Source of the DNA: Protopterus annectens
Taxonomy: Eukaryota > Chordata > Ceratodontiformes > Protopteridae
Direction of reading: 5' to 3'
DNA length: 64,000 nucleotides
Assembly: GCF_019279795.1 (NCBI RefSeq)
Contig: NC_056731.1
Location: 869,195,175-869,259,174 of the forward strand
Both the position numbers and the translations under genes were made by a program. The notes below the pieces were generated by a model. The model was not told where the DNA came from and searched no databases. It worked only from the letters and a program-made list of their open reading frames with translations. Of this stretch, positions 33,836 through 44,795 are shown piece after piece; positions within the stretch are counted from its first letter, which is position 1; every line of letters begins with the position of its first letter.

Positions 33836-35559
33836 GAGGCTTGTAAGAGCCTTGTGGCTGACCTCTGCCCCTTGGGGGTCTGTATTTACCCCCCTGAGGT
33901 CTGTCAGAATTTGGAAAGGACCAGTTTTTGGTTGGCCAATTTCTGCTGAAACGAGAGGGTTGGCCCTGTAAAAAAATCCTTGACCGTCTGCATAGATTTT
34001 GCCTTATCCTCCATTTTCTTTAAAACCTCTTCTGCTTTCACACCAAATAAAACATCCTGCTGTAAGAGTGCATCCAATAACTTTGCTTTAACATGATCAG
34101 GTAAAGTTTGTTCTTTTAACCAAGCATGCCTACGAATGACAGACCCTGTTACAGCTGCTCTGTAAGAAGCTTCCAATGAATCAAATCCACATTGCAAAGT
34201 ATGTTTTCCCACTTGTTCTGCTGCATGCAACAAATCTTGCATTTCCTTGTAATCAGGCTGCTCTGTAGGAGTGCTCATTTTTTGTTTTAATTGAGACATC
34301 AAATACTGTTGATATCTCACCATGTGAAACTGGCAATTTAAGGCCATCATAGCTAGAGTAGCTGAGGTATATACTTTCTTTCCCCATCTGTCTAATGCTC
34401 TAGAATCCCTTTCAGATAGTACAGGATTTTTAGCAATAGAGGCCTTAACCCCTTTGGGACCCTGGGAAATGGTTTCTGGGTCAGCAACAGGGCTTTTATA
34501 TAGGAATTTATGTGAGTCAGGGACTCTGTAGTATCTGTCTGGTTTGGTTGGTGCAGGAGGCAAGGAATCTGGGTTAAGGCAAGATTCTGAATAAACATCA
34601 TCCACAATGTCTAACACAGGTGGAATAGCAAGGGGTCTGTGCTGGGGTAAGTAAGAGGAACTCTCGGAGCCTTTTCTTAGAATCAGAGTAATCCTAGCAT
34701 TTCCAGTGGAAATGTTCCCTCATGGTATGTAAAGATTCCCCAAAAGAGTAGTCTTCTGGGGGAGATGCTGAAGGAATAGACTCTTCAGCATCACAGTCTT
34801 CATAAGGGGGAAAAGAGTACTCCTGTTCCTCAGAAAAATCTGAGGTAATGGAAACCTGGTCAGAGGAAGCGCAGTCCTGCTCCTGTCTAGGCCTTTTGTC
34901 AGGTAGGGGATGGGAACCCCTGATTAGGGTAATTAAGTCTTCGGCCATCTTAAGCATCTGTTTCTTAGGCATGGGGCCTTGCACTGGAGACTGCTGTACA
35001 GGCTTTCTTACTTTTAATGGAGTTTTCAGTTTTGCAAAGGATTTAATAGTAAGTGTAATCTGTCTGAAGACACCTTCAGCAACCGACTGGCCTTTCAACT
35101 GCACCGGAATCCCCATCGGCCATGGAGTCGGAAGGGCCTAAAGATAAAGGCTCTGGAGGCCCTGCAATCTCCGCTTGGGAGTCGGATGCAGGCTGGGGTT
35201 CTAAATCAGCGGTCGTCAGGGGCTGCGTAGGCGCCTCACTGAAAACCGGAGAACCGGCGACTGGCCTAGCAGACGCCTCGGTGTCTGGTTTGGGTCTCGG
35301 CTGCCTGTCCTTATCTTTGCACTTTTTATGCATCCCGGTAGTCAGTTGCTCCGACGACATGGTATAATAAATTTTCTACCAAAATAATGTCGGGCGAAAT
35401 CAAACCAAAGTTTAATAGTTCGTTTATTAAACCTAGCACAAAACCGACAACCTGTGACGTCGTGGTCTGGGCCTAGGCAAGGGAGATACAATAAGAAGGA
35501 AAATCCTTATGAGGTATTTGCTACCCACAAGAAATGCAATTATTAACTTTTTCTGACAT
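33836..35559 (-). pseudogene. D9 gag-like ORF1, core intact
   Basis: ATG at 35559. The 237-codon frame 33904-34617 gives an undamaged core from LDIVDDVYSESCLNPDSLPP, APTKPDRYYRVPDSHKFLYK, RALDRWGKKVYTSATLAMMA and HAAEQVGKHTLQCGFDSLEA to LLDALLQQDVLFGVKAEEVL, then a frame change at FTGPTLSFQQ near 33970. The acidic middle with the KKQMLKMAEDLITLIRGSHP helix is at 34694-35116, and the Cys module at 35440-35559 is frameshifted. Confidence 0.86.
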
Positions 35560-35692
35560 CGGACTGAGGCAAGAAAAGGTTCCCCAATGGGGTACTTAGC
35601 TTTATTGAAGACTTCGGTCTGAAATTCGATTTGAAAATCTCTGGAGTCGGCCGAACGGCACTTGCGAACTGCTTCTGCTTCGGGCACCGCGT

Positions 35693-35875
35693 GGCAAGAA
35701 AGACTGAAGAAAATGACGTCGGCTGCCTCTTTTATACCCCTGTCGCACTGACGTCAGGGAAGAAGCGACAGCAACTGACACCGGACCAAGACTTTGGAAC
35801 TCGGGCCGACTGTGGGACCGCCTGACGGCAGATAACCCAAGTGTGATGACTGCAGCAGTGTAACACAATGAACAT
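35693..35875 (-). repeat. 5' ITR at the right end of D8/D9
   Basis: TGACGTCA at 35749-35756, TATA-like TTTTATA near 35729-35735 (minus strand), terminal CAGCAGTGTAACACAATGAACAT. A second TGACGTC occurs at 35714-35720 in the leader. Confidence 0.82.
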
Positions 35876-36816
35876 CTGTACTATGTTCATCGTGTTACAC
35901 TGCTGCAGTCATTACACTTGTGTAGAATCTCAAAGCTGAGGTAGGGTGGCTGGTTCTATAAGGCGGAGTGAGATCTAATGCTGTTAGGTACAGGTTTCCC
36001 ATGGTGTATATAGCAGAAACGTATACAGTGTCCTATCCATTTTGAAATAGTCTGTTTTGAAATGGCTTTTCCCTGTGCTCCTGCAGCATATGCTGCCAAT
36101 AATTGCTCAGTTTTTCTGAAAGTTTTGGTTTTGTCCAAGTAAAAGCGTAACTGCCTGTATATGTTCAAAGAATGCAGTAGTCTCTCCCCTTTATTCTGTG
36201 GATTTGGATAAAAAGTTGGCAAGTGAATAGTTTGGTTTAGAGCCACACTGGATACCACCTTTGACATAAAAGTAGGGTTTGTTCTTAAAGACACCCTGTC
36301 TTGGTGGAAAATGATGAAAGGTTCCACTGCCATTAGTGCCTGTAATTCTGAAACTCTTCGTGCTGATGTTATTGCCAGGAGCAGAGCAGTTTTCCAAAAG
36401 ATATATTTTAAATCTGCTATGTTAGCTGGCTCAAAAGGAGGCAGAGTTAATTTTTCCAACACGAAGTTGAGGTCCCAAGTTGGAGTAGGTGCTCTACCGG
36501 GCGGTCTTATGTTTTTAGCTCCTCTGAGGTACTGTTTTAGCAAGGGATTAGAGAAAATTGGTGGATCCGTGTTGTAATGAAGAGAGATGGCAGAGGCGTG
36601 GATCTTGATTGATGAGAAGGAGAGGCCTTTGTCCAGCATCTCAGTTAAATATTGTAGTATCCGAGGAATATTTGGGACAAGAGGGTAAAGGCTGGGAGCC
36701 TGGTTCCAGGCACAGAATCTCTTCCATTTGCCCGAATAGGCTTTCCTGGTACTAGGCCTTCTGGCATCCAGAATGACATCCATAACAGCTTTGGAGAGAG
36801 GCATTGCTTTGCTTGA
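35876..36816 (-). pseudogene. D7 half ICR and tyrosine recombinase lacking its C-terminus
   Basis: 35876-35921 is the second half of the split ICR. The 282-codon frame 35956-36804 is one of the longest clean YR readings: MPLSKAVMDVILDARRPSTR, SFSSIKIHASAISLHYNTDP, QYLRGAKNIRPPGRAPTPTW, LLAITSARRVSELQALMAV (catalytic Arg), TIHLPTFYPNPQNKGERLLH, KAISKQTISKWIGHCIRFCY, ending RSHSAL. About 180 bp with the second half of HxxR and the Tyr block is deleted near 35965. Confidence 0.87.
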
Positions 36817-38765
36817 CTAAGGAATCTTCCATGCAGCCAGGTTTAAAGTCTTTAGCTGGCTATGAAGTATCTGACTGTTGTGCCGAGTCAGAAAATGTGA
36901 GATTTGAGGTAAAATCCAGGGTGGTCCTTGTGCCAAGTTCTTTAAGATTGGGTACCAGTGTTGGCTTGGCCAGTCTGAGGCAATCATGATCATCTTTGGC
37001 TCTTCTTGCCTGGCTTTTACGAGTACGTTTGGAAGGAGAGGCAGTGGTGGGAAAGCATATACTTTTAGGTTTTTCCAGCTGAATGAGAGGGCATCCACTT
37101 TCCATGCTTCTGGATGGTAAGCCCTTGTGCAGAATTTCTGTAGCTGGCAGTTCATTGGGGATGCAAACAGATCCATGTCTGGGTTCCACCATTTTTGTGT
37201 TATTCTGAATATTTGTGGATTCAATACCCATTCGTGGGGATCCATGATGTTTCTGCTCAAGTCTTCTGCCAGTGTGTTTTTCTCTCCTGGCAGGAATTGT
37301 GCTTGCAGATGAACTTGATAGGTTAGTGCTGTGTTCCACAAGGTCATGGCTTGTCTGCAGAGGGGATAAGAGTGAGTGCCCCCTTGCTTGTTTATGTACC
37401 ACATAACTGTGGTGTTGTCTGTATTTAGTAGTAGTTGTCCTGGATGCAGAAGGTCCTTGAAAGCTATAAGGGCATTTTGTACAGCTAGCATATTTTTTTG
37501 ATTGATGTAAAAATGCCTTTGTTCTGCGGGCCACTTGCCCTGAATACATTTTCCTGCCATGTGTGCTCCCCAGGCGTAATCCGATGCATCTGTTGTCAGT
37601 GTTTGCCTGGGTGTGGGTTGAGTGAAAGGCTGTCCCTTGTTGAGGTAACAAGCTTGAGCCCACCATCGAAACTCCTGTTGAAGGCAAGGAATTAGTGGTA
37701 TTACTGTTTTCAAACTGACAGTGTTGAGACCAGACACTCTTTAGGTACCATTGTAGTTTCCTCATATGCAGTCTGGCATATGGAATTAGTAGTATGCAAG
37801 ATGCCATGTAATCCAAGGCCTGCAGAATTTTTCTTTCAGGAAGTTGGGTTCTTGTTGCCATCAATTGAAAATATTGAGTTAGTTGTCCTTGCTTGTCTTG
37901 CGTGAGAAGCCATCTGGGCCGTTGTATTCAAGCTGGCACCAGGAATATTATCTCTTGTGAGGGCACTAGTTTTGATTTCTTTTTGTTTACTGTGTACCCT
38001 AGGCAACTTTTTTCAAACGCCAGATGCTTTAGAAGAATGTCCTGGCTCTCTGCTTGAATCAGGCAGTCGTCCAGGTATGGATAAATTTGAATTCCTTTCT
38101 GTCTGCAAAATGCAATTACTGGTGCTAGGCACTTTGTGAAGATCCTGGGCGCAGTAGATAAGCCAAAGGGCAGTGCAGAGAATTGGTAGTGCAATGAACC
38201 AGCTATGAATCTGAGGTATCTTCTGCAGTTTTGTCCGATAGGGACATGCAGGTATGCCTCCTTGAGGTCCAAGGTTACAAGCCAAGCTTTCTTACCCAGC
38301 ATGGGAAGAAGCTGCTGTAGTGTCAACATTTTGAATTTTGGAACATCCAAGTAAGTGTTTAGAGAAGAAAGATCCAGAATGGGCCTCCAGGCTTTGTCCT
38401 TTCTGGGAACCAGAAAGAGTAGAGTAAAATCCTTGTCCTTGCTCCTGTGGTGGTACCTTTTGAATAGCTCTCATGTCCATGAGTGCTGTAATTTTTTTTG
38501 AGCCTCTGCCCATTGATTTGGTGGCAGATTTGGCATTCCTTTTAACCTTGGCAGAGTGTGAAAGTGGAACCTGTAACCTTGAGATACAATGTTGAGAACC
38601 CATTTGTCTTTGGTGATCATGTACCAATTGTGATAGAAAAGTGCCAGTTTTCCTCCCAAGGGGACTGCCAAGAGAGAACTGTTTGGCAGCTGTAGTGGGA
38701 AGTCATTGGGGCTGTTTTTTATATGGTTGGGGCCTGTCTTCCCCTTCTTTCTGGGCTGATGCACC
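36817..38765 (-). pseudogene. D7 RT / RNase H / Dam-like ORF; RNase H-Dam half open
   Basis: The 306-codon frame 36817-37737 covers RNase H and Dam-like sequence nearly intact: TTDASDYAWGAHMAGKCIQG, NTDNTTVMWYINKQGGTHS, NTLAEDLSRNIMDPHEW, DLFASPMNCQLQKFCTRAYH, VDALSFSWKNLKVYAFPPL and MIASDWPSQHWYPILKNLAQ. RT core 37928-38350 has LVTLDLKEAYLHVPIGQNC, ALPFGLSTAPRIFTK, YPYLDDCLIQAESQD. Breaks near 37925, 37740 and 38410. The YR-phase frame 36860-37864 is open for 334 codons. Confidence 0.88.
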
Positions 38766-40471
38766 CCATTGTCAAGGCCTGTAAGGACCTTGTGGTTGAC
38801 CTCTACTTCTTGGATGACTGTATCTGCCCCTTTGAGGTCTGTCTAACTGGAAAAGACAGATTCTTTGTTGGCCAATTTCTGCTAAATCGAGTGAGGCTGA
38901 ACCTGTAAGAAATCCTTCACCGTTTGCATAGATTTTGCTTTATCCTCCATTAGCTTTAATACCTCTTCTGCCTTAACTCCAAACAACACATCCTGCTGCA
39001 AAGGTGCATCCAATAGTTTTGCTTTAAAATGATCTGGTAACGTATGTTCCTTTAACCAAGCATGTCTTCTAATGACTGAACCTGTAACTGCTGCTCTACA
39101 GGAGGCCTGTAAAGAATCAAATCCACATTGCAAAACATGCTTTCCCACTTGTTCAGCTGCATGCAATAATTCCTGTATTTCCTTTAAATTAGGAGGATCT
39201 GAGTCTGGAAGCATTTTTTTTTGTTTCAACCGAGACATCAAATATTGCTGATATTTTAGCATGTGAAACTGGCAATTTAAGGCCCTCATTGCTAAAGTTG
39301 CTAAAGTATATACTTTCTTCCCCCATCTGTCTAATGCTCTGGAATCTGTCAGAGGGGACTGGATTCTTTGCTGATGAGGCCTTAACCCCTTTGGGACACT
39401 GAGAAATAGTTTCAGGGTCAGCAACAGGGCTTTTATAAAGAAATTTGTGAGAGTCAGGGACTCTGTAGTATCTGTCTGGCTTAACTGGAGCAGGAGGTAA
39501 AGAATCAGGATTTAAACTACACATCATCCACAATATCTAACATTGGCGGAATAAGCAAGGGGTCTGTGTTGAGGTAATAAAAGGAAATCTCTGAGCCGTT
39601 TCTTGGATTCTGAGCAATCCTGGCCCTCCCAATGGAAATGCTCCCTCATGGTATGTAAGGTTTCCCCAAAGGAGTAGTCCCCAGGCAGAGAGGCTGAAGG
39701 AATTGATTCCTCAGCATCAGAATCCTCATAAGGGGGCAAAGAGTATCCTAGGTCTGCGGATGAATCTGAAGAGATGGATACCTGGTTGGATGAGTCATAG
39801 TCTGCATCCTGCCTAGGCCTTTTATCAGGAGGGGGGTGGGACCCCCTGATCAAAGTGATTAGGTCTTCAGCCATTTTGAGCATTTGTTTCTTAGGCATGG
39901 AGGCCTGTCCTGGTGAATATTGAATTTGTTTGTTTTTAGAGGAGGTTTAGACTTCGCAGAAGATTTAATGGTTAACTGAATAGGTCTGAAAACACCCTCT
40001 GAAGCTATGGGTTGTTCAGCTACTCCGGATCCCTCTGAAGGGTTAGTCTCGGTAGGCTGAAAATCTGGTGCATCCAAAGGTCCAGCCATCTCCACGTGGG
40101 AGTCAGAGGCGGCCTGTGGTTCTAAAGAAGCGGTAGTCAGGGGCTGCAAAGGCACCTTGCTGAAAACCGGAGAACCGGTGACTGGCCTAGAAGAGGCTTC
40201 GTCGTTTGGGCCTCGGAAGCCTGTCCTTGTCTTTGCGCTTTTTATGTATTCCGGTCGTCGGTAGTTCCGACGGCATGGTGTAATTGAATTTCTGCCAAAA
40301 TCATGTCGGCCAAAATCAAACCGACGTTTAATAGTGCGCTTATTAAACCTAGCACAAAACCGACAACCAGTGACGTCGTGGTCTGGTCCTAGGCATGGGA
40401 TACAATAAGAATAGAAATCCTTATGAGGTATTTTCTTCCCATAAAAAATAGTTATTAACTTTTACTGACAT
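38766..40471 (-). pseudogene. D7 (or D6/D7 chimera) gag-like ORF1
   Basis: ATG at 40471 in a damaged Cys module: the usual CEKQIPHKD codons are altered near 40430-40450. The acidic part with MPKKQMLKMAEDLITLIRGSH is at 39524-39898. The core 38882-39424 has RALDRWGKKVYTLATLAMRA, VGKHVLQCGFDSLQASCRAA and RRHAWLKEHTLPDHFKAKLL. Breaks near 39350, 39525 and 39880. Confidence 0.82.
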
Positions 40472-40605
40472 CGGTCTGAGGCAAGAAAAAGTTTCCCCAA
40501 TGGGGTACTTAGCTTTGTAGACGACTTCGGTTCTGGATTCGGAATGAAAATCTCAGGAGTCGGCCGACCGGCACTTGCTAACTGCTTTTGCTTCGGGCAC
40601 CGCGC

Positions 40606-40789
40606 GGCAAGAAAGACAGAAGAAAGTGGTGTCGGCTGCATCTTGTATACCCCTGTCGCACTGACGTCAGGGAAGAAACGACAGCAACAGACGCCGGACC
40701 ATGACTTTGGAACTCAGGCCGACTGAGGGACCACCTGACTGCAGGATAACCCAAGTGTAATGACTGCAGCAGTGTAACATGATGAACAT
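40606..40789 (-). repeat. 5' ITR at the right end of D6/D7
   Basis: TGACGTCA at 40662-40669; the TATA position reads TCTTGTATAC. Ends AACATGATGAACAT at 40789, followed by the C of the D3 host target. Confidence 0.82.
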
Positions 40790-41058
40790 CCTCAGTCATC
40801 TGATTCTTGGTTAGATAAAGCTGCTGGGGACAAGTCTCTTTCTTTTAACAGGGAAGGCTAGCTTCCCCTAATCAGCATAAGGTCTTCCGCCAATTTAAGC
40901 ATCTGAGACTGTGGTAAGGAAGCAGGCGTTTGAGTTTGGGTTGTCAGTTTATTTAGCCGTAGCTCGTACTCTTGGCCTTAGAAACTCGGTAGTTTTAGAA
41001 AGAACTGAAGACGCGAAATAAGTCATCAGTTTGCGTCGAATATCGGTAGAATGAAGAA
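40790..41058 (-). pseudogene. D3 gag N-terminal fragment
   Basis: Third block of D3. It matches the acidic/Ser-rich part of gag seen at about 20620-20760 in D4 (LIRG-like helix, KMAEDL region: compare AAGGTCTTCCGCCAATTTAA), then runs into sequence I cannot align by eye. Cut at 41058 by the left end of D10/D12. No ATG or ITR is reached. Confidence 0.65.
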
Positions 41059-41550
41059 AGTACAGTTTTGTACCTACCATAAATGTAGATGTTAGAGTGT
41101 ATACCCTTGCTGCAGTCATCACACGTGGGTTATCCTGTCGTCAGGCGGTCCCACAGTCGGCCTGAATTCCAAAGTCTTGGTCCGGCGTCGGTTGCTGTCG
41201 CTTCTTCCCGGACGTCAATGCGCCAGGGGTATACAAGAGGCATCAGACGCCATTTTCTTCAGTTTTTCTTGCTCCAGATGTCAGGTGCCCCCCCCAAAAG
41301 ATGGTCAGTAGATAGTACCAATAATAAGAGCTTAGCACAAACAAAACATCCCTCCAGCTATAAACAAATACACTACAAAGGTTGTATCAGATTTTAAGGC
41401 ATTGAAAGGTTTTAGTTAGGTCAGAGGGGATGGAGGGAGGGTAACCTGGACTGCAGCAGGGTATACACTTGAACATCTACATTTATGGTAGGTACAAAAC
41501 TGTACTATGTTCATCGTGTTACCCTGCTGCAGTCATCACACTTGGGTAGA
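41059..41550 (-). repeat. D10 3' ITR, 3'UTR and ICR
   Basis: The CRE site is mutated (CGGACGTCAATG near 41209-41220); GGTATACAAG at the TATA position. The ICR at about 41449-41546 shares a private variant with both ends: ACCCTTGCTGCAG at the 3' end, GCAGCAGGGTAT and TTACCCTGCTGC in the ICR, GCAGCAGGGTAAC at the 5' end (59825-59837). A run of C at 41287-41295 interrupts the usual GTGCCCCCAAA. Confidence 0.84.
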
Positions 41551-41619
41551 ATCCCAAAGCTAAGGATGGGAGGTGGAGTCAAACAGGGTTAGAGGAGACT
41601 AGAAGGCCCTGCAAAACTG

Positions 41620-42600
41620 CAGTGGCGAAGCCAGCTCTAGTCTTAGAGTGAAGTGGTAAGTGATAGTGTTTGATGAAGGTGTGTACTGAACTCCAAGTTG
41701 CAGCTTCCAGAATATCCTTGGTTGGCACCCCCCTGAGGAAGGCTGTAGATGTAGCTTGCTGCCCTGGTGGAGTGGGGCCTTATGCTAGCAGGAACTGGTT
41801 TTCCATGATGGGTGTAGCAAAAACATATGCAATGTCCTATCCATTTGGAAATGGTCTGTTTTGAGATCGCCTTTCCTTGTGATGCTGTAGCATAGGATAC
41901 AAAAAGTTGGTCAGATTTTCTGAAAGCCTTAGTTTTATCCAAGTAGTAACGTAGTTGCCTGTGAACGTCCAAGGAATGCAGGAGTCTTTCTCCTTTGTTC
42001 TGTGGATTTGGAAAGAAAGTGGGTAAGTGGATGGTTTGATTTAGAGCCACACTGGATACCATCTTTGGCATAAAGGAGGGGTTAGTTCGTAGAGAAACTC
42101 TGTCTTGATGAAAAATGAGGAAAGGCTCTACTGCCATTAGTGCCTGTAGCTCTGAGACTCTTCTGGCTGAAGTAATTGCTAGCAGCAGGGCAGTCTTCCA
42201 TGATATAAACTTTAAGTCAGCTGAGAAAGCTGGCTCAAAAGGTGGCAGCGTAAGTTTTTCAAGAACAAAATTTAGGTCCCAAGTTGGCGTTGGCACTCTC
42301 CTGGGAGGCCTAATGTTTTTTGCCCCTCTGAGATACTGTCTTAGAAGTGGATGTGAAAATAAGGGAGGATCTGTGCTGTAGTGAGCTGAAATAGCTGAGG
42401 CATGGATTTTAATAGATGAAAAAGAAAGTCCTTTGTGTAACATCTCAGTTAAATATTGAAGAATTTGAGGCATGTCCGGCTGAAGGGTATTTTGGCCTTT
42501 AGCTTGGTTCCAGGCGCAAAATCTTTTCCATTTGTCTGAGTAGGCTTTCCTGGTGCTGGGCCTCCTGGCCTCCAGAATGACATCCATAACAGCTTGCGAA
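41620..42600 (-). pseudogene. D10 tyrosine recombinase, one late frameshift
   Basis: The 314-codon frame 41643-42587 is clean from MDVILEARRPSTRKAYSDKW through SIKIHASAISAHYSTDPP, the catalytic Arg (LAITSARRVSELQALMAVE), RQLRYYLDKTKAFRKSDQLF and KAISKQTISKWIGHCICFCY to RPHSTRAAS (HxxR). There a one-base change near 41756 shifts the frame, so the Tyr block (HTFIKHYHLP, 41650-41690) is read out of frame. Repairing one indel in thought restores the usual C-terminus, so sequencing error is possible. Confidence 0.88.
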
Positions 42601-44553
42601 AGAGGGGCTGGCTAGTTGCTTAGGTGATGTGCCATGCAGCCAAATTTAACATTTTGAGCTGGCTGTGTAGAATCTGACTGCCTTGCTGTGTGAGTAGATG
42701 AGGAATTTGTGGTAAAATCCATGGTGGGCCCTGGGCCATATTCCTTAGTAGTGGGTACCAGTGCTGGCGTGGCCAGTCCGGGGCAATGAGTATCATTCGA
42801 GGTCTCTCCATCCTGACTTTCAGCAGCACCTTTGTGAGAAGGGGCAATGGAGGAAAGGCATATACAATCAGCATTTTCCAACTGAATGAGAGGGCGTCCA
42901 CTTTCCAAGCTTGATGGTGAAATGTCCTTGTGCAAAATTTTGAAAGCTGATAGACCTGTTTGCCAACCCTCAAAACTATGTCTGGGCACCCCCGTTTTTG
43001 AGTTATCATTGCAAATACTTGTGGATCCAGTTTCCACTCGTGGGGATCCATGATATTTCTGCTTAGGTCGTCTGCCAATGTGTTCTTTTTTCCTGGCAGG
43101 AATTGAGCTTGTAATTTAACTTGGTAAGCCAGTGCTGTGTTCCACAAGGTCATTGCTTGCCAGCATAGAGGTTAGGAGTGTGTACCCCCTTGTTTATGTA
43201 CCACATTACTGTGGTGTTGTCTGTCCTTATTATAAGCTGCCCTGGATGTAAGAGGTCCTTGAAGGCTGTCAGAGCATTCTGTACAGCTAGCATTTCCTTT
43301 TGATTGAAGTGCAGATTCCTTTGATCTGCAGTCCATATGCCTTGAACGCACAAGTCCTGCCATGTGCCCCCCCAGGCATAGTCCGATGCATCTGTTGTCA
43401 TAGCTTGCCTGGCTGGGGGTAAGGTGAAAGGCTGACCCTTGTTGAGGTGACATGCCTGTGACCACCATAGAAACTCCTGTTTAAGGCAGGAAATGAGAGG
43501 TATCATTGTTTCCAAGCTGTGGCTGTGTTGAGTCCATACGCTTTTCAGGTACCATTGTAATTTCCTCATATGCAGTTTTGCAAATGGTATTTGTAGTATG
43601 CAAGATGCCATGAAGGCCAAGGCTTGCAGAATTTTTCTTGCAGGGAGTTGGGTCTTTGTTGCCATTATTTTGAAGTATTGAGCTAGTTGTAGTTGTTTGT
43701 CTGGCGTCAGATAAGCCATCTGGGCCGTTGTCAAGCTGGCACCCAGGAATGTCATTTTGTGAGGGCAGTAGTTTTGATTTCTTTTTGTTTACTGTGTACC
43801 CTAGGCAACTTAGAAGGTGTTTTACAAAAGTCAGATGTTGTAAAAGAATGTCCTTGATTTCTGCTTGAATAAGGCAGTTGTCCAGGTATGGGTATATTTG
43901 AATTCCTCTTTGTCTGCAGTATGCAATTACTGGTGCCAGGCATTTTGTGAAGACCCTGGGTGCAGTAGATAAGCCAAAGGGCAGTGCAGAGAACTGGTAA
44001 TGAGTTGAACCTGCAATGAAACGGAGGTATCTTCTGCAATTTTGTCTGATAGGGACATGCAGGTATGCCTCCTTGAGGTCCAATGTTACTAGCCAAGAAA
44101 CATGGGAAGAAGCTGTTGTAGTGTTAGCATCTTGAATTTGGGTACTTGCAAGAAGGTGTTTAGAATTGAAAGGTCCAGAATGGGTCTCCAAGCATTGTCC
44201 TTTATGGGGACTAGAAAGAGCCTTGTGTAAAATCCTTGGCATTGCTCCTGTGTAGGTACCAGTTGAATGGCTTTCATGTCCATGAGAGCTGTAATTTGTT
44301 TTTGTGCCTCTGCCCATTGATTTTGTGGCAAGTTTGGCATTCCTTTTATCCTTGGCAAGGTGTGGAAATGAAATCTGTATCCTTTTGAGATGATGTCTAG
44401 GACCCATTTGTCCTTTGTGATGATCCAGTTGTCTACAAAAATGCTAATTTTTCCTCCCAAGGGAGCTGCCAAGAGATTTTTGCTTGGCATTTTGAGGTTT
44501 AAGTCATTGTGTTTGTCTTCTAGTAGTTTGGGACCTGTCTTCCCCTCCTTCTT
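42601..44553 (-). pseudogene. D10 RT / RNase H / Dam-like ORF, first copy (D11 absent)
   Basis: Dam-like end 42620-43153 (VDALSFSWKMLIVYAFPPL, LIAPDWPRQHWYPLLRNMAQ); RNase H 43150-43755 (TTDASDYAWGG, RTDNTTVMWYINKG); RT with WLVTLDLKEAYLHVPIRQN, ALPFGLSTAPRVF and YPYLDNCLIQAEIKD at 43860-44100. The catalytic motif reads YLDN, so the second Asp of YLDD is replaced and this RT should be inactive. At 44096-44101 the host reads CAAGAAACATGGG and lacks about 13 bp (the FLPS/M codons) found in other copies. This is the site where D11 sits in the second copy. Confidence 0.87.
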
Positions 44554-44569
44554 AGGTTCATAGGTTCAT

Positions 44570-44795
44570 ACTAAAAGGGTTTTTCCCGCCCAAAGGGGCC
44601 CCATTTAAAATTTTAAGGGGCCTTAAAGGCCAATAAGGGGTTTTTTTTTGGGCCCCTTTCGGGCCAAACCCCCCTTTTTTTTAAGGGGGGTTTGAATTTT
44701 TTTAAAACTTTTTTGCCCCTAAACAATTTTTTGGCCCCTTTTGGGGCCTTTTCCCGGGCAAGCAAAATTGGGCAAAAATGGGAAGTAAAAATTTT
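44570..44795. other. Garbled homopolymer-rich junction, probable assembly artefact
   Basis: The sequence is made almost only of short homopolymer runs (AAAAGGG, TTTTTCCC, GGGGCCCC and so on). Its start looks like a distorted version of the LINE 3' end at 53088-53160 (ACTA..GG..TCTGCCCAAGGG..). Its end (44790-44800) runs into the YR at the position equal to about 41865-41875. It separates two near-identical copies of the same DIRS segment. No biological feature fits. Confidence 0.75.

Larger units (their letters stand above)
30307..35875 (-). mobile_element. D9: long DIRS element inserted in D8 YR
   Basis: Contains all parts in order: 3' ITR from 30307 (ACTACAG, a variant of the usual AGTACAG), ICR, YR, RT/RNase H/Dam-like, gag and 5' ITR ending 35875 (AATGAACAT). 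The right flank is D7 ICR rather than D8 YR. So either the right end belongs to D8 and the two were fused by recombination, or D8 is a partial tandem copy. Length about 5.57 kb, close to D11. Confidence 0.82.
29098..40789 (-). mobile_element. D7: DIRS element split in its own ICR by D8/D9
   Basis: Blocks 29098-29536 (3' ITR, 3'UTR, first half of ICR) and 35876-40789 (second half of ICR, YR, RT/RNase H/Dam-like, gag, 5' ITR). The host join GATACAAAA to CTGTACTATGTTC rebuilds the ICR centre exactly. The right end at 40789 is followed by D3 gag, not by D6 gag, so the 5' part may really be D6 sequence fused to D7 by recombination. Confidence 0.8.
10292..41058 (-). mobile_element. D3: DIRS element split into three blocks by nested insertions
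   Basis: Blocks: 10292-10875 (3' ITR, ICR, YR C-terminus), 21677-25243 (rest of YR, RT/RNase H/Dam-like, most of gag) and 40790-41058 (gag N-terminal region). The first join is exact: 10875 ends ACAGAA and 21677 continues CTCCAGGTTGCAG, rebuilding the YR codons seen uninterrupted elsewhere. The second join, 25243 to 40790, links ATCAGAAA to CCTCAGTCATC within the acidic part of gag. The 5' end of D3 should lie right of the window. D3 belongs with D4 and D12 to a somewhat more diverged subfamily. Confidence 0.82.

Noticed and set aside
41643..42587. Phage or integron integrase
   Set aside because: The recombinase has the tyrosine-recombinase motifs, but it lies with RT, RNase H and gag between ITRs and an ICR, which is the DIRS arrangement.
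44570..44795. A low-complexity regulatory or G-quadruplex region
   Set aside because: The sequence looks like a distorted neighbour sequence between duplicated flanks; an assembly artefact is simpler.
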